Assembly: GCF_030658505.1 (NCBI RefSeq)
Contig: NZ_JAUTXR010000161.1
Location: forward strand, 53,578-117,577
Direction: 5' to 3'
Length of the DNA stretch: 64,000 nt
DNA from: Stenotrophomonas raiganjensis (SeqCode)
GTDB taxonomy: Bacteria; Pseudomonadota; Gammaproteobacteria; Xanthomonadales; Xanthomonadaceae
The first letter of the stretch is position 1. Every line of letters starts with the position of its first letter. Positions 37,573-46,156 of this stretch are shown here, one piece after another. The position numbers and the translations under genes were made by a program. A model generated the notes under the pieces. It made no database searches, was not told the DNA's origin, and worked only from the letters and a program-made list of their open reading frames with translations.

Positions 37573-39288
37573 ATGCAGGAACTTGAACAGCGTCTCCAGC
37601 AACGCTTTCCCGATTGGTTCCATGGCCGTCGTGGCCAGCTGGCACGGCCGCTGCTGCGCAGCGTCGGCCGCTGGTCGCGGTTGGACCAGATCGAAGCCTT
37701 CCTGCAGCGCAGTGCAGGATTGCGTGGATTCGGCTTCGTCGCCGCCGGTCTGGAGTTCATCGACGGCCAGTACCAGGTGGATCCGGCCGCACTGGCGAAG
37801 ATTCCGGCCACCGGTCGCCTGTTGATCGTCGCCAACCACCCCTCCGGAGCATTGGACGCCCTCGCGCTGCTGGACGCGGTCGGCCGCATCCGCCGCGATG
37901 TGCGGATCGTGGCCAACGACCTGCTGGGGGCGATCGCGCCATTGCAGGACTTGCTGCTGCCGGTGCGCATCTTGGGCGGCAAGGCGCAGCGCGGCAGCCT
38001 GCATGCCGTCGAGGAGGCATTGGCCGCTGAGCAGTGCGTGATCGTGTTCCCGGCCGGCGAGGTCTCGCGGCTGTCGTTGCGCGGCATCCGCGACGGCCGC
38101 TGGCAGCGGGGGTTCGTCCGCTTCGCCCGTGCCGCCGGCGCACCGGTGCTGCCGGTACGGGTGGAGGCTCGCAATTCGGCGCTGTTCTACGGCGCCTCGA
38201 CCCTGTTCAAGCCGGCCGGCACCGCGCTGCTGGCGCGCGAGATGTTCACCCGCCGCGGCCGCCCGTTGCGGCTGAGCATCGGTGAGCCGATGCAGCTGGG
38301 CAAGGGCGGTGACCCGGGCGCACAGCTGCTGGCCGTACGCCGCGCGCTGTATGCGCTGGGCCGCAATGGCGCGGCCGGCAATGCCGCTGCCTTCGCAGGC
38401 CCCGAGCCGCTGGCGGCCCCGGTGCCACCCTCGCAGGTCGCCGCTGGGATTGCCGCAGCCACCCAGCTGGGCCAGACCGCCGACGGCAAGCAGATTCTGC
38501 TGGCCACTTGTACTGCCGATTCGCCGCTGCTGCTGGAGCTGGGCCGCCTGCGCGAACTGACCTTCCGCCAGGTGGGCGAGGGCACCGGGCGCAGCCGCGA
38601 CCTGGACGACTACGACCCGCAGTACGAGCACATCGTGATCTGGGACGCGGCCGCGCAGCGCATCGCCGGCGCGTACCGGATCATGCGCGGCGCCCATGCG
38701 CTGGCCCGGCACGGACTGTCCGGGCTCTACAGCGCGTCGCTGTTCCGCTATTCCGACGATGCCATCACCCACATCGCCGAAGGCCTGGAACTGGGCCGCA
38801 GCTTCGTGGTGCCCGACTACTGGGGCAGCCGCAGCCTGGACTACCTGTGGCAGGGCATCGGTGCCTACCTGCAGTGCCGGCCGGGCATCCGCTACCTGTT
38901 CGGCGCCGTGTCGATCAGCGCGGCGCTGCCACGCGATGCGCGCGAGCAGCTGGTGGCGTACTACCAGCGTTACTACAGTGGTAGCGCGGGCCTGGCCGAA
39001 TCGAACCGCCCCTTCCAGTACTTCGCTGCGCCGCCGAGTTTCGGCGAGCTGGATGCAGGCGCCGCGTTCGACGTGCTGAAGGCCAACCTGGCCGCGCTTG
39101 GTACCGGCGTGCCCACGCTATACCGCCAGTACACCGATCTGTGCGAACCCGGTGGTGCGCGCTTCCTCGCCTTCGGTGTCGACCCGGACTTCAGTGATTC
39201 GATCGACGGCCTGATCGAAGTGGATCTGTGCGCGATCCGGCCGAACAAACGCAAACGCTACCTGCGCGACGCAGGGACGCCGGCATGA
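37573..39288 (+). CDS. Fused PlsC-type acyltransferase and OlsB-like N-acyltransferase
   Basis: 571 aa. The ATG at 37573 was chosen for AGGGGATCC at 8 bases (37558 is an alternative). Residues about 60-290 are a lysophospholipid acyltransferase domain with NHPSGALD (His89) and VFPAGEVSR. Residues about 315-571 are a hemolysin/OlsB-like GNAT domain (LRELTFRQVGEG, QYEHIVIWD, YRIMRG, ELGRSFVVPDYW). This layout matches bifunctional OlsF, which makes ornithine or related aminolipids from the amino acid by N- then O-acylation. The function is inferred from domain layout. The next gene overlaps by 4 bases. Confidence 0.82.
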   Translation: MQELEQRLQQRFPDWFHGRRGQLARPLLRSVGRWSRLDQIEAFLQRSAGLRGFGFVAAGLEFIDGQYQVDPAALAKIPATGRLLIVANHPSGALDALALLDAVGRIRRDVRIVANDLLGAIAPLQDLLLPVRILGGKAQRGSLHAVEEALAAEQCVIVFPAGEVSRLSLRGIRDGRWQRGFVRFARAAGAPVLPVRVEARNSALFYGASTLFKPAGTALLAREMFTRRGRPLRLSIGEPMQLGKGGDPGAQLLAVRRALYALGRNGAAGNAAAFAGPEPLAAPVPPSQVAAGIAAATQLGQTADGKQILLATCTADSPLLLELGRLRELTFRQVGEGTGRSRDLDDYDPQYEHIVIWDAAAQRIAGAYRIMRGAHALARHGLSGLYSASLFRYSDDAITHIAEGLELGRSFVVPDYWGSRSLDYLWQGIGAYLQCRPGIRYLFGAVSISAALPRDAREQLVAYYQRYYSGSAGLAESNRPFQYFAAPPSFGELDAGAAFDVLKANLAALGTGVPTLYRQYTDLCEPGGARFLAFGVDPDFSDSIDGLIEVDLCAIRPNKRKRYLRDAGTPA

Positions 39289-40085
39289 GCACGCTGGCGA
39301 ACCTGTCGCCACACCGGCGCGCAGTGTTCGTCTCCGACGTGCACCTGGGCTCACGTCATTGCCATGCCACCGAGCTGGCGCGGTTCCTCGCGCAGCTGCG
39401 CTGCGAACGGTTGTACCTGGTCGGCGACATCATCGACCTGTGGTGGATGGCGCATCGCCGCACCAACTGGCGCCAGTCGCACAGTGAAGTCATCCAGGCC
39501 TTGCACGCGCTGCGCCGGGCCGGCACCGAGATCATCTACATTCCGGGCAACCACGATGCGTCGCTGCGCCAAGTGTGCGGGCTGATGCTGCCGGCGATGC
39601 AGGTGCGCCGCCGCGCCATCCATGTGACCGCCGATGGCCGTCGCTTGCTGGTCGCGCACGGCGACGACTACGACGGCGTGACCCACTTCGGTGGACTGCA
39701 GGAAAAATTCGGTGACTGGCTGTACTACCGCATCCTGACCGGCAACCAGGCGCTGAATGCAGTACGGCGTCGGCTGGGCATGCGCTACTGGTCGCTGTCG
39801 GAGTTCCTGAAGAAGCGCAGCGGCGCGGCCGAGCGCTACATCGAGCGCTTCGTGCAGGCCGGTCTGGACGACGTGCGCCGGCGTGGCCTGGACGGCATCG
39901 TCTGCGGCCACATCCACCGCGCCGCGCTGTTCGAACGCGATGGCCTGGTCTACGCCAACGACGGTGACTGGGTGGAAAGCCTGACCGCACTGGCCGAAGA
40001 CCATGACGGCGCACTGCGCCTGCTTGACCACAACGGCCAGACCCTGGTGGAACTGCCGGGGGCGCGCTTGTCGCAGGCGGCGTAG
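39285..40085 (+). CDS. LpxH-like calcineurin-type phosphatase
   Basis: 266-aa metallophosphatase. All metal-site blocks are present: SDVHLGSRH, GDIIDLWW, GNHD, HGDDYD and GHIHRA. LpxH itself is about 240 aa and hydrolyses UDP-2,3-diacylglucosamine; this protein is of the broader LpxH/UDP-diacylglucosamine-diphosphatase-like group. The insert around DWLYYRILTGNQALN is a likely lipid-binding helix pair. The start overlaps the acyltransferase stop (ATGA), which suggests a shared role in membrane lipids. A dedicated lpxH may exist elsewhere. Confidence 0.8.
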   Translation: MSTLANLSPHRRAVFVSDVHLGSRHCHATELARFLAQLRCERLYLVGDIIDLWWMAHRRTNWRQSHSEVIQALHALRRAGTEIIYIPGNHDASLRQVCGLMLPAMQVRRRAIHVTADGRRLLVAHGDDYDGVTHFGGLQEKFGDWLYYRILTGNQALNAVRRRLGMRYWSLSEFLKKRSGAAERYIERFVQAGLDDVRRRGLDGIVCGHIHRAALFERDGLVYANDGDWVESLTALAEDHDGALRLLDHNGQTLVELPGARLSQAA

Positions 40086-40102
40086 CCCGCGTCTGTCCCC
40101 TT

Positions 40103-40172
40103 GTAGAGCCGAACCCATGCTCGGCTGCTCTTCATTGCGTGTAACGGCAGCCGAGCATGGGCTCGGCTCTAC
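40103..40172. repeat. SMAG pair, GTAG ends facing outward
   Basis: The plus element at 40103-40126 (GTAG, AGCCGAAC/GCTCGGCT) and the minus element at 40149-40172 (AGCCGAGC-ATGG-GCTCGGCT, CTAC) are separated by 22 bases. The whole 70-base block is a large inverted repeat that ends 32 bases before the next gene and may lie in its 5' leader. Confidence 0.85.
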
Positions 40173-40204
40173 ATGCACCGCCCGCAAGCCGCTAGCATCG
40201 GCCG

Positions 40205-41251
40205 ATGGATTCCCTGACCCAGATCGTGCTCGGTGGCGCCGTCGCCGCTGCCATCGCTCCGCCCGGCCATCGCCGCGCGGCCCTGCTGGCCGGCGCCGCG
40301 CTTGGCACCCTGCCAGACCTCGACGCCCTGTGGCTGGGCTTCACCGCCGCCGACCCGGTGGCCAACATGATCGAGCACCGCAGCTTCAGTCATTCGCTGC
40401 TGGTGCTGCCCTGGGTGGCGGCGCTGATCTGGTGGCTGTTCAAACGCTTCGGCAACGGCCGGGTCGCACAGTCACCGGTGCGCTGGTTCTGGGCAATCCA
40501 GCTGGCGCTGGTCACCCATCCCGTACTGGATGCATTCACCGTCTACGGCACGCAGTTATGGTGGCCGCTGCGCCCGCATCCGACCATGGGCTCAAGTGTG
40601 TTCATCATCGACCCCGGCTACACGGTGTGGTTGCTGCTGGGCTGCGTGCTGGCCTGGTTCGGTTGTGCCCGGCCGTGGGCAGGCAGGGCGCTCGGCGTGG
40701 CGCTGCTGCTCAGCAGTGGCTACCTGGGGTGGGGCCTGATCGCCAAGGCGCAGGTCGACCGCGCTGCGCAGCAGAGCCTGGCCGCGATGGGCTTGGGCGA
40801 TGCACCCCGCTTCTCGGTGCCGATGCCGTTCAACACCCTGCTGTGGCGGGTGGTGGCGATGACGCCCAACGGCTACGTGGTGGGCGACCGTTCGCTGGTG
40901 GCCGACCACGGGCCGATGCGGTTCGAAGGCCATGCCTCCAACGTGCAGGCCCTGCGCGAGGCGCAGGCGGTGCCAGCGGTGCAACAGCTGCAGTGGTTCA
41001 ACCGCGGTTTCATGCGTGCGCAGGTGGTGGACGGTCGGCTGGTGCTGAGCGACCTGCGCATGGGGCTGGAGCCCGACTACACCTTCAACTTCGTCGTGGC
41101 CGAGCAGACCGATGGGCCGTGGCGGCCGATCACGCCGGAGCAGGTACGGGTGGATTACAGCAGTCCCGCCGCACGTGCCGACGCCGGTCGCCGGTTGGCT
41201 GCGATGTGGCAGCGCATCTGGCATGCGCCCGCGGCCGATGCCGTTGAGTAG
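40205..41251 (+). CDS. YdjM-type inner-membrane metal-dependent hydrolase
   Basis: 348 aa, DUF457/YdjM family. The N-terminus MDSLTQIVLGGAVAAA and the motif GTLPDLDAL...EHRSFSHS, with conserved Asp and His, are typical. Several membrane segments follow (about 70-190), then a soluble C-terminal part. Its biochemical role is unknown; E. coli YdjM is SOS-controlled. The TAG stop codon (41249-41251) is part of a SMAG repeat. The start is at the edge of an upstream SMAG pair. Confidence 0.85.
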   Translation: MDSLTQIVLGGAVAAAIAPPGHRRAALLAGAALGTLPDLDALWLGFTAADPVANMIEHRSFSHSLLVLPWVAALIWWLFKRFGNGRVAQSPVRWFWAIQLALVTHPVLDAFTVYGTQLWWPLRPHPTMGSSVFIIDPGYTVWLLLGCVLAWFGCARPWAGRALGVALLLSSGYLGWGLIAKAQVDRAAQQSLAAMGLGDAPRFSVPMPFNTLLWRVVAMTPNGYVVGDRSLVADHGPMRFEGHASNVQALREAQAVPAVQQLQWFNRGFMRAQVVDGRLVLSDLRMGLEPDYTFNFVVAEQTDGPWRPITPEQVRVDYSSPAARADAGRRLAAMWQRIWHAPAADAVE

Positions 41252-41314
41252 ATCCATGCCATGCGCGGATGGCGGAATCATCGGCGCTGGCAGCCACGCA
41301 TGGCGTGGCTCTGC
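41248..41314. repeat. SMAG pair; left copy supplies a stop codon
   Basis: Plus element at 41248-41270: GTAG, then ATCCATGC/GCGCGGAT, imperfect. Its TAG is the stop of the YdjM-type gene. Minus element at 41292-41314: AGCCACGC-ATG-GCGTGGCT, followed by CTGC instead of CTAC. The pair lies between convergent genes. Confidence 0.8.
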
Positions 41315-41332
41315 GGGCGGTGCCGCGTCGGC

Positions 41333-42160
41333 TCAATACACCGTGGCGCGGCCCTGCACGAACGAATAGAAGAACACCGCGTTCGGGTCGTTCTGCACCA
41401 GCCGGAACTCGCGGCGCATGCCTTCCACCGTTTCTTCATCCACGCTGCCGGCCTGCAGCAGCTGGTCGGCGGCCGACAGCAGCAGCTGTTCCCAGAACGC
41501 GATCATGGTCTTGCGACGCGCTGGCTCGCGGTTGTCCAGGTGGATGGTCTTGATCTCGGTGTGCACGTCGCGGAAACCACCCGCCAGCAGCAGGTTGCCC
41601 AGCTTGGCACCGACGAACGGGTCGCCGCCGTGGTCGTACTGGAAATCGTTGAAGGCCATCCAGTAGCGCCAGATATGCGGTGAATAGGGGTCGAGCAGGA
41701 ACGAGGCATTCATCACCTCGGTGATGTACACCGGCGAACCCGGTGCCAGCACGCGACGCACCTCGCTCAGCACCCGTGCCGGCGACGGCACATGCTCCAG
41801 CACCCAGCACAGGAACGCCGCGTCGAAGCTGCGTGCTTCGAACGGCAGCTCGCCGGCGTCGGCCTGCTGCAGGGTGTAGCGGTCGTTGCACCACGGTGTG
41901 CGCGCCAGGTTCTCGCGCGCGGTGGCCAGCTGTGTTTCGCTCAGGTCCACGCCGGTCACGTGCAGATCGGGGAAGCGGCGCAGCAGGATTTCGGTCTGCG
42001 CGCCGACGCCGCTGCCGACTTCCAGCAGGCGCCGCGCGCCGCTGTAATCGATCTGGCCGAAGATGCTCGATTCCAGCAGCCGTGCCTGGGTCATCAGGCG
42101 TTGCTGCTCGGTACCGGAAAACCCGTGCAGGTAAGTCGGGGAGGAGATCGGCGGGGTCAT
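41333..42160 (-). CDS. Class I SAM-dependent methyltransferase
   Basis: 275-aa soluble protein with the Rossmann methyltransferase motifs: motif I LLEVGSGVGAQTEIL, motif II VTGVDLSETQL, QQADAGELPF and the post-I FDAAFLCWVLEHV segment (UbiE/Methyltransf_11 type). The C-terminal part (residues about 150-275) is specific and may bind substrate. The acceptor is unknown. The ATG at 42160 is the first in frame and gives the full motif I region. The dusB stop (42224) lies upstream on the same strand, so the two may be co-transcribed. Confidence 0.85.
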   Translation of the reverse strand: MTPPISSPTYLHGFSGTEQQRLMTQARLLESSIFGQIDYSGARRLLEVGSGVGAQTEILLRRFPDLHVTGVDLSETQLATARENLARTPWCNDRYTLQQADAGELPFEARSFDAAFLCWVLEHVPSPARVLSEVRRVLAPGSPVYITEVMNASFLLDPYSPHIWRYWMAFNDFQYDHGGDPFVGAKLGNLLLAGGFRDVHTEIKTIHLDNREPARRKTMIAFWEQLLLSAADQLLQAGSVDEETVEGMRREFRLVQNDPNAVFFYSFVQGRATVY

Positions 42161-42223
42161 GGGGGCGGGCTCTCGGTGTTCAATTCGGTCGAGCAGGCTC
42201 GACGCTGTGACGCGGCGACGCGG

Positions 42224-43219
42224 TCAGGCGGCCGAAGACAGCACCGGTTCCCCGGCGATCAGGCGGTCGAAGTACTCGGTGGTCAGCGCAATCTGGCCCT
42301 GTGGATCTTCGGCGCGGTTGACCACTGCACGGAAGGCGGCGTTCTCCGGCCGGTCCTTGGCATACCAGCCCAGGTGCTTGCGCGCGATGCGCACGCCCTG
42401 CGGCTCGCCATAGAACGCATGCAGTGCATGCAGGTGGCCGAGCAGGATGTCGCGCACTTCGGCCAGCGAAGGCGGTGGCAGTTCCTCACCGGTGGCCAGG
42501 TAATGCGCCACTTCGCGGAAGATCCACGGGCGGCCCTGTGCCGAGCGGCCGATCATCACCGCATCCACGCCCGTCTGCTGCAGGACGTAGGCGGCCTTCT
42601 GCGGTGAGTCGATATCGCCGTTGGCGATCACCGGGATGCGCAGCGCGGCCTTGATCTCGCCGATGGTGGCGTACTCGGCCTGGCCGGTGTAGTGCTGGTC
42701 GCGGGTGCGGCCGTGCACCGCCAGCGCGGCGATGCCGCTGTCCTCGGCAATGCGCGCGATCAGCGGGCCATTGCGGTGGTCACAGTCCCAGCCGGTGCGG
42801 ATCTTCAGGGTGACCGGCACGTCCACCGCGTTGACGACCGCCTCGAGGATGCGCGCCACCAGTTGCTCGTCGCGCATCAGTGCAGAACCGGCCCAGGCGT
42901 TGCACACCTTCTTGGCCGGGCAGCCCATGTTGATGTCGATGATCTGCGCGCCGTGGTCGACGTTGTAGCGTGCCGCCTCGGCCAGCTGCTGTGGCTCGGT
43001 GCCGGCGATCTGCACGCTGATCGGTGCCGGTTCGCCATCGTGGTCCATGCGGTGGATCGACTTGCGCGTGTTCCAGAAGCGCGGGTCGCTGATGGTCATT
43101 TCCGAGGCGGCCAGCCCCGCGCCCAGCCGTTTGCACAGCAGGCGGAAAGGCTTGTCGGTGACGCCGGCCATGGGCGCCAGCACGACGTTGGGGGCAATGG
43201 TGTACGGGCCGATCTGCAT
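42224..43219 (-). CDS. dusB: tRNA-dihydrouridine synthase DusB
   Basis: FMN enzyme reducing specific uridines in the tRNA D-loop. The ATG at 43219 (MQIGPYTIAPNVVLAPMAGVTD, 331 aa) places the FMN-binding APMAGVTD near residue 16 as usual. The catalytic Cys is in NMGCPAKKVCNAWAGSAL. HGRTRDQHYTG and GDIDSPQKA complete the signature. It is the DusB type rather than DusA or DusC, judged by these motifs. A fis gene, its common partner, is not seen here. Confidence 0.93.
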   Translation of the reverse strand: MQIGPYTIAPNVVLAPMAGVTDKPFRLLCKRLGAGLAASEMTISDPRFWNTRKSIHRMDHDGEPAPISVQIAGTEPQQLAEAARYNVDHGAQIIDINMGCPAKKVCNAWAGSALMRDEQLVARILEAVVNAVDVPVTLKIRTGWDCDHRNGPLIARIAEDSGIAALAVHGRTRDQHYTGQAEYATIGEIKAALRIPVIANGDIDSPQKAAYVLQQTGVDAVMIGRSAQGRPWIFREVAHYLATGEELPPPSLAEVRDILLGHLHALHAFYGEPQGVRIARKHLGWYAKDRPENAAFRAVVNRAEDPQGQIALTTEYFDRLIAGEPVLSSAA

Positions 43220-43366
43220 GCGCCCATTGTAGGGCGCAAGCGGCGGCCCGACCGTGCCGGGCGCGGTCCGGTTCAGGCCGATCGGCACCGACCTCATGCC
43301 GTACCGGCATCAGCAGATGCTTGACGGTTGCTTCCGTCGCCCCAAGGGCCGCGCGATGGTGGGCGG

Positions 43367-43798
43367 CTAGCCCAGGCTCTGCCAGGCTTGGCGGGTCCCC
43401 ACGGCGAAGGCCAGCCCCAGGCCCAGGCAGACCAGCGAACTGACCGCCCAGAAGCGCGTGCCGTTGTACCCCGGTCGGAACAGCGCCAGGCCGAAGCCCA
43501 TCGTGGCGCGCAGCAACAGCAGCGCGGCAATGCCTGGCAGGACCAGGCGGCTGGCCGGCAACGGCGCATGCCAGCCGGCAGCAGCCAGCGCGTACAGCGC
43601 CCAGGCGACCAGCAGGGCGGTGATGCCGGCGGTCATCAGTGGCGGCCACCAGTGTCCGGCCTGGGCCAGCCGGACCATGCGCGGACCCGCGCCGAACCGT
43701 TCGTACCAGGGCGCGCCAAAGGCGATGCAGCCGATGTGCAGCAGCGCCGCGATGGCACTGCCGGCGGCCGCGATCAGCAGCCAGGGGAATCCGTCCAT
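43367..43798 (-). CDS. Small four-helix membrane protein, unknown
   Basis: 143 aa with four evident hydrophobic segments (about 5-25, 50-72, 80-97, 110-135) and short polar loops (GAPWYERFGAG, RPGYNGTRF). The pattern HIGCIAFGAPWYERFGAG recurs in uncharacterised membrane proteins of proteobacteria. The function is unknown. The longer open frame upstream is non-coding in character. It lies between dusB and a LysR gene, all on the minus strand. Confidence 0.7.
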   Translation of the reverse strand: MDGFPWLLIAAAGSAIAALLHIGCIAFGAPWYERFGAGPRMVRLAQAGHWWPPLMTAGITALLVAWALYALAAAGWHAPLPASRLVLPGIAALLLLRATMGFGLALFRPGYNGTRFWAVSSLVCLGLGLAFAVGTRQAWQSLG

Positions 43799-43880
43799 GT
43801 CCTGCCCACGCAGAGAAGCTGCGCGGATGGTGGGCGAGAGGGCAGGCCGTGGGCAATGCGACAGGCGGTCGCAGGCGGGA

Positions 43881-44798
43881 TCACCGCGCTGGATCGATCC
43901 GCAGTCCATCACCAAGACGATCCAATGCCACATCCACGCGTGGCAGCAGTTGCCGGCCCTGCGGCCACAACAGGCGCAGGGGCAGGCCGCGGCAGTCCAT
44001 CGCTGGCAGGATGGGTACAAGGCTGCCGCGCGCCAGAGCGTCATCGACCAGCCAGGAGGCCAGCTGGGCGATGCCGAAGCCGGCCTCGACCGCCGCGACC
44101 TGTGCTTCGGCACTGCCGACCACCAGCCGTGCGCGGGCCTGCAGCGGTGCGCTGCGCCGTCCAGCATCCGCCACCTGCCAGGGACTGATGCTGCCGTCGG
44201 CCCGGCCGAACAGCACCCCGTCATGGCCGGCCAGCTCGGCAGCGGACGCCGGCAGGCCGTGCTGCTGCAGATAGGCCGGCGACGCGCAGAAGCGCAGGCG
44301 TTCGTAGCCGAGCAGGCGGTTGCCCAGGGTGGCCGGCAGTGGCTCCGGTCCACCGATGCGCACGGCCAGGTCGATGCCGTCCTCGGCCAGGTCGATGAAG
44401 CGGTCGCTGAAGGTCACCTGTGGCCGCAGTTGCGGAAACGCGTCGGCCAATTGCAGCAGCAAGGGCCAGACCTTCAGTCGCCCGAAGGTGGCGGGTGCAT
44501 CCACGCGCAGCCGGCCCACCGGCGTATCGGCATGCGCGGCCAGCAGCGATTCGGCATCGGCCAGCTCTGCCAGGACTCGTACGCAGGTGCGATGGAAACC
44601 TTCGCCGGCCTCGGTCAGGCGCAACCGCCGGGTGCTGCGTTCGAACAGTCGCGCCCCCAGTCGTGCCTCCAGCCGAGCAATGGTCTTGCCCACCGCCGAG
44701 CTGGTCAGGTGCAGGCGCTCGGCAGCGGCGGTGAAGCTGCCGGCATCGGCAGTGGCGACGAAGGCCTCGATGCCGCGCAGTCGCTCGGTGGGAAGCAT
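43881..44798 (-). CDS. LysR-family transcriptional regulator
   Basis: About 305 aa. An N-terminal winged helix-turn-helix (ADAGSFTAAAERLHLTSSAVGKTIARLEARLG) is followed by the effector-binding domain (from VGRLRVDAPATFG). I prefer the ATG at 44798 (MLPTERLRGIEAF) because LysR proteins start close to the helix-turn-helix. An ATG at 44831 would add 11 residues. It is divergent from an MFS exporter, the usual arrangement when a LysR protein controls its neighbour. Confidence 0.9.
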   Translation of the reverse strand: MLPTERLRGIEAFVATADAGSFTAAAERLHLTSSAVGKTIARLEARLGARLFERSTRRLRLTEAGEGFHRTCVRVLAELADAESLLAAHADTPVGRLRVDAPATFGRLKVWPLLLQLADAFPQLRPQVTFSDRFIDLAEDGIDLAVRIGGPEPLPATLGNRLLGYERLRFCASPAYLQQHGLPASAAELAGHDGVLFGRADGSISPWQVADAGRRSAPLQARARLVVGSAEAQVAAVEAGFGIAQLASWLVDDALARGSLVPILPAMDCRGLPLRLLWPQGRQLLPRVDVALDRLGDGLRIDPAR

Positions 44799-44890
44799 GA
44801 GGAAATGCAGTCCGGAATGGATGGAAAACATAGCAGTAATCGGAACGGATGGAGGAAATAGGCTGGTGGCCCCTGTTCCTGCCCCTGCCC

Positions 44891-46072
44891 ATGTCCCCGC
44901 TCGATTCTTCCGCAGCTGTCGTCCATGCCAGCGCCCGCGAACGCCTGTCGGTCGTCCTGCTGGCGGTGTCTGCCTTCGTCATCGTCACCACCGAATTCCT
45001 GATCGTCGGCCTGCTGCCGGCCCTGGCACACGACCTCGGCCTGGGCATCGCCCGCGCCGGACAACTGGTCACCCTGTTCGCCTTCACGGTGATGCTGGCC
45101 GGCCCCCCGTTGACCGCGTTGCTGTCGCACGTCGGCCGACGCCGCCTGTTCGTGGCCATCCTGTTGCTGTTCGCCGGCGCCAACGCGCTGGCCGCGATGT
45201 CCGCGCAACCGTGGCTGCTGGCACTGTCGCGGGTGTTGCCGGCACTGGCGCTGCCGGTGTTCTGGGGTACGGCCAGCGAGACGGCCGCACAACTGGCGCC
45301 TGCAGGGCAGGGCGGTCGTGCAGTGGCGAGGGTCTATCTGGGCATCACCGCCGCGACGCTGTTCGGTATCCCGCTGGGGACGTTGGCCGCCGATGTTCTC
45401 GGTTGGCGCGGCAGCTTCTGGCTGTTGGCGGCATTGTCACTGCTGATGGCCGGCGCATTGGCGTTGTGGATGCCGGATACCGCGGCCGGACCGCGCCGCG
45501 CGCTGGGCGAACAGGCGCGCGTGCTGCGCCAGCCGTGGCTGCTGGGCAATGTGCTGCTGTCGGTGCTGGTGTTCACTGCCATGTTCGCGGCTTATACCTA
45601 TCTGGCCGATGTGCTCGAACGGCTGCTGCAGGTGCCCGCCGCACAGGTGGGCTGGTGGCTGATGGGCTTCGGTGCGGTTGGCCTGCTGGGCAACGCACTG
45701 GGGGGGCGCTGGGTCGATCGCGCGCCGCTGGGCGCGACCCTGGTGTTCTGTGCGGTGCTGGCGCTGGGCATGCTGGCCAGTGCCGGACTAGCCACACGGG
45801 GGGCATTGGCATTCATTGCACTGGCGGTATGGGGCGTGGCGCATACCGCGCTGTTCCCCCTGTGCCAGGTGCGGGTGATGCGTGCGGCGCCGCAGGCGCA
45901 GGCATTGGCCGGCACCTTGAATGTGTCGGCGGCCAATGCCGGTATCGGCCTGGGTGCGCTGCTCGGTGGCGGTGCCATCGATTACTGGGGCCTGGATACG
46001 CTGGGCAGGGTCGCCGCTGCCGTGGCACTGCTGGCGATTGCCGCCGGGCTGCTGTTGCGACGCTGGCGGTAG
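44891..46072 (+). CDS. MFS drug/sugar exporter (DHA1, AraJ/YdhP-like)
   Basis: 393 aa with the ATG at 44891 (MSPLDSSAAV). An upstream ATG at 44849 would nearly touch the LysR gene. About 12 membrane segments. Motif A-like LLSHVGRRRLF after helix 2 and TTEFLIVGLLP in helix 1 are typical of the AraJ/SotB/YdhP exporter group. The substrate is unknown. The TAG stop (46070-46072) is formed by the GTAG of a SMAG element. Divergent from a LysR gene that probably regulates it. Confidence 0.88.
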   Translation: MSPLDSSAAVVHASARERLSVVLLAVSAFVIVTTEFLIVGLLPALAHDLGLGIARAGQLVTLFAFTVMLAGPPLTALLSHVGRRRLFVAILLLFAGANALAAMSAQPWLLALSRVLPALALPVFWGTASETAAQLAPAGQGGRAVARVYLGITAATLFGIPLGTLAADVLGWRGSFWLLAALSLLMAGALALWMPDTAAGPRRALGEQARVLRQPWLLGNVLLSVLVFTAMFAAYTYLADVLERLLQVPAAQVGWWLMGFGAVGLLGNALGGRWVDRAPLGATLVFCAVLALGMLASAGLATRGALAFIALAVWGVAHTALFPLCQVRVMRAAPQAQALAGTLNVSAANAGIGLGALLGGGAIDYWGLDTLGRVAAAVALLAIAAGLLLRRWR

Positions 46073-46091
46073 ATCCCCGCCAAGCGGGGAT
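46069..46091 (+). repeat. SMAG element providing the MFS stop codon
   Basis: GTAG at 46069-46072 contains the MFS stop TAG. It is followed by a perfect 8-bp stem ATCCCCGC-CAA-GCGGGGAT. Confidence 0.88.
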
Positions 46092-46102
46092 GGCCACAAA
46101 AA

Positions 46103-46128
46103 AGCCCGGGTGTCTGCACACCCGGGCT
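46103..46128 (-). terminator. Terminator of the nucleoside transporter-ribokinase operon
   Basis: 11-bp perfect stem AGCCCGGGTGT/ACACCCGGGCT with a CTGC loop. On the minus strand it is followed by six T (TTTTTGTGG pattern). It lies 24 bases after the ribokinase stop. On the plus strand it also backs up the MFS gene. Confidence 0.9.
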
Positions 46129-46133
46129 GCTTC

Positions 46134-46156
46134 ATCCACGCATGGCGTGGATTTAC
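46134..46156 (-). repeat. SMAG variant providing the ribokinase stop codon
   Basis: On the minus strand, GTAA then the perfect stem ATCCACGC-CAT-GCGTGGAT. The TAA of GTAA (46155-46153) is the stop of the ribokinase gene. The stem is the same as in the copy at 25691. Confidence 0.82.
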
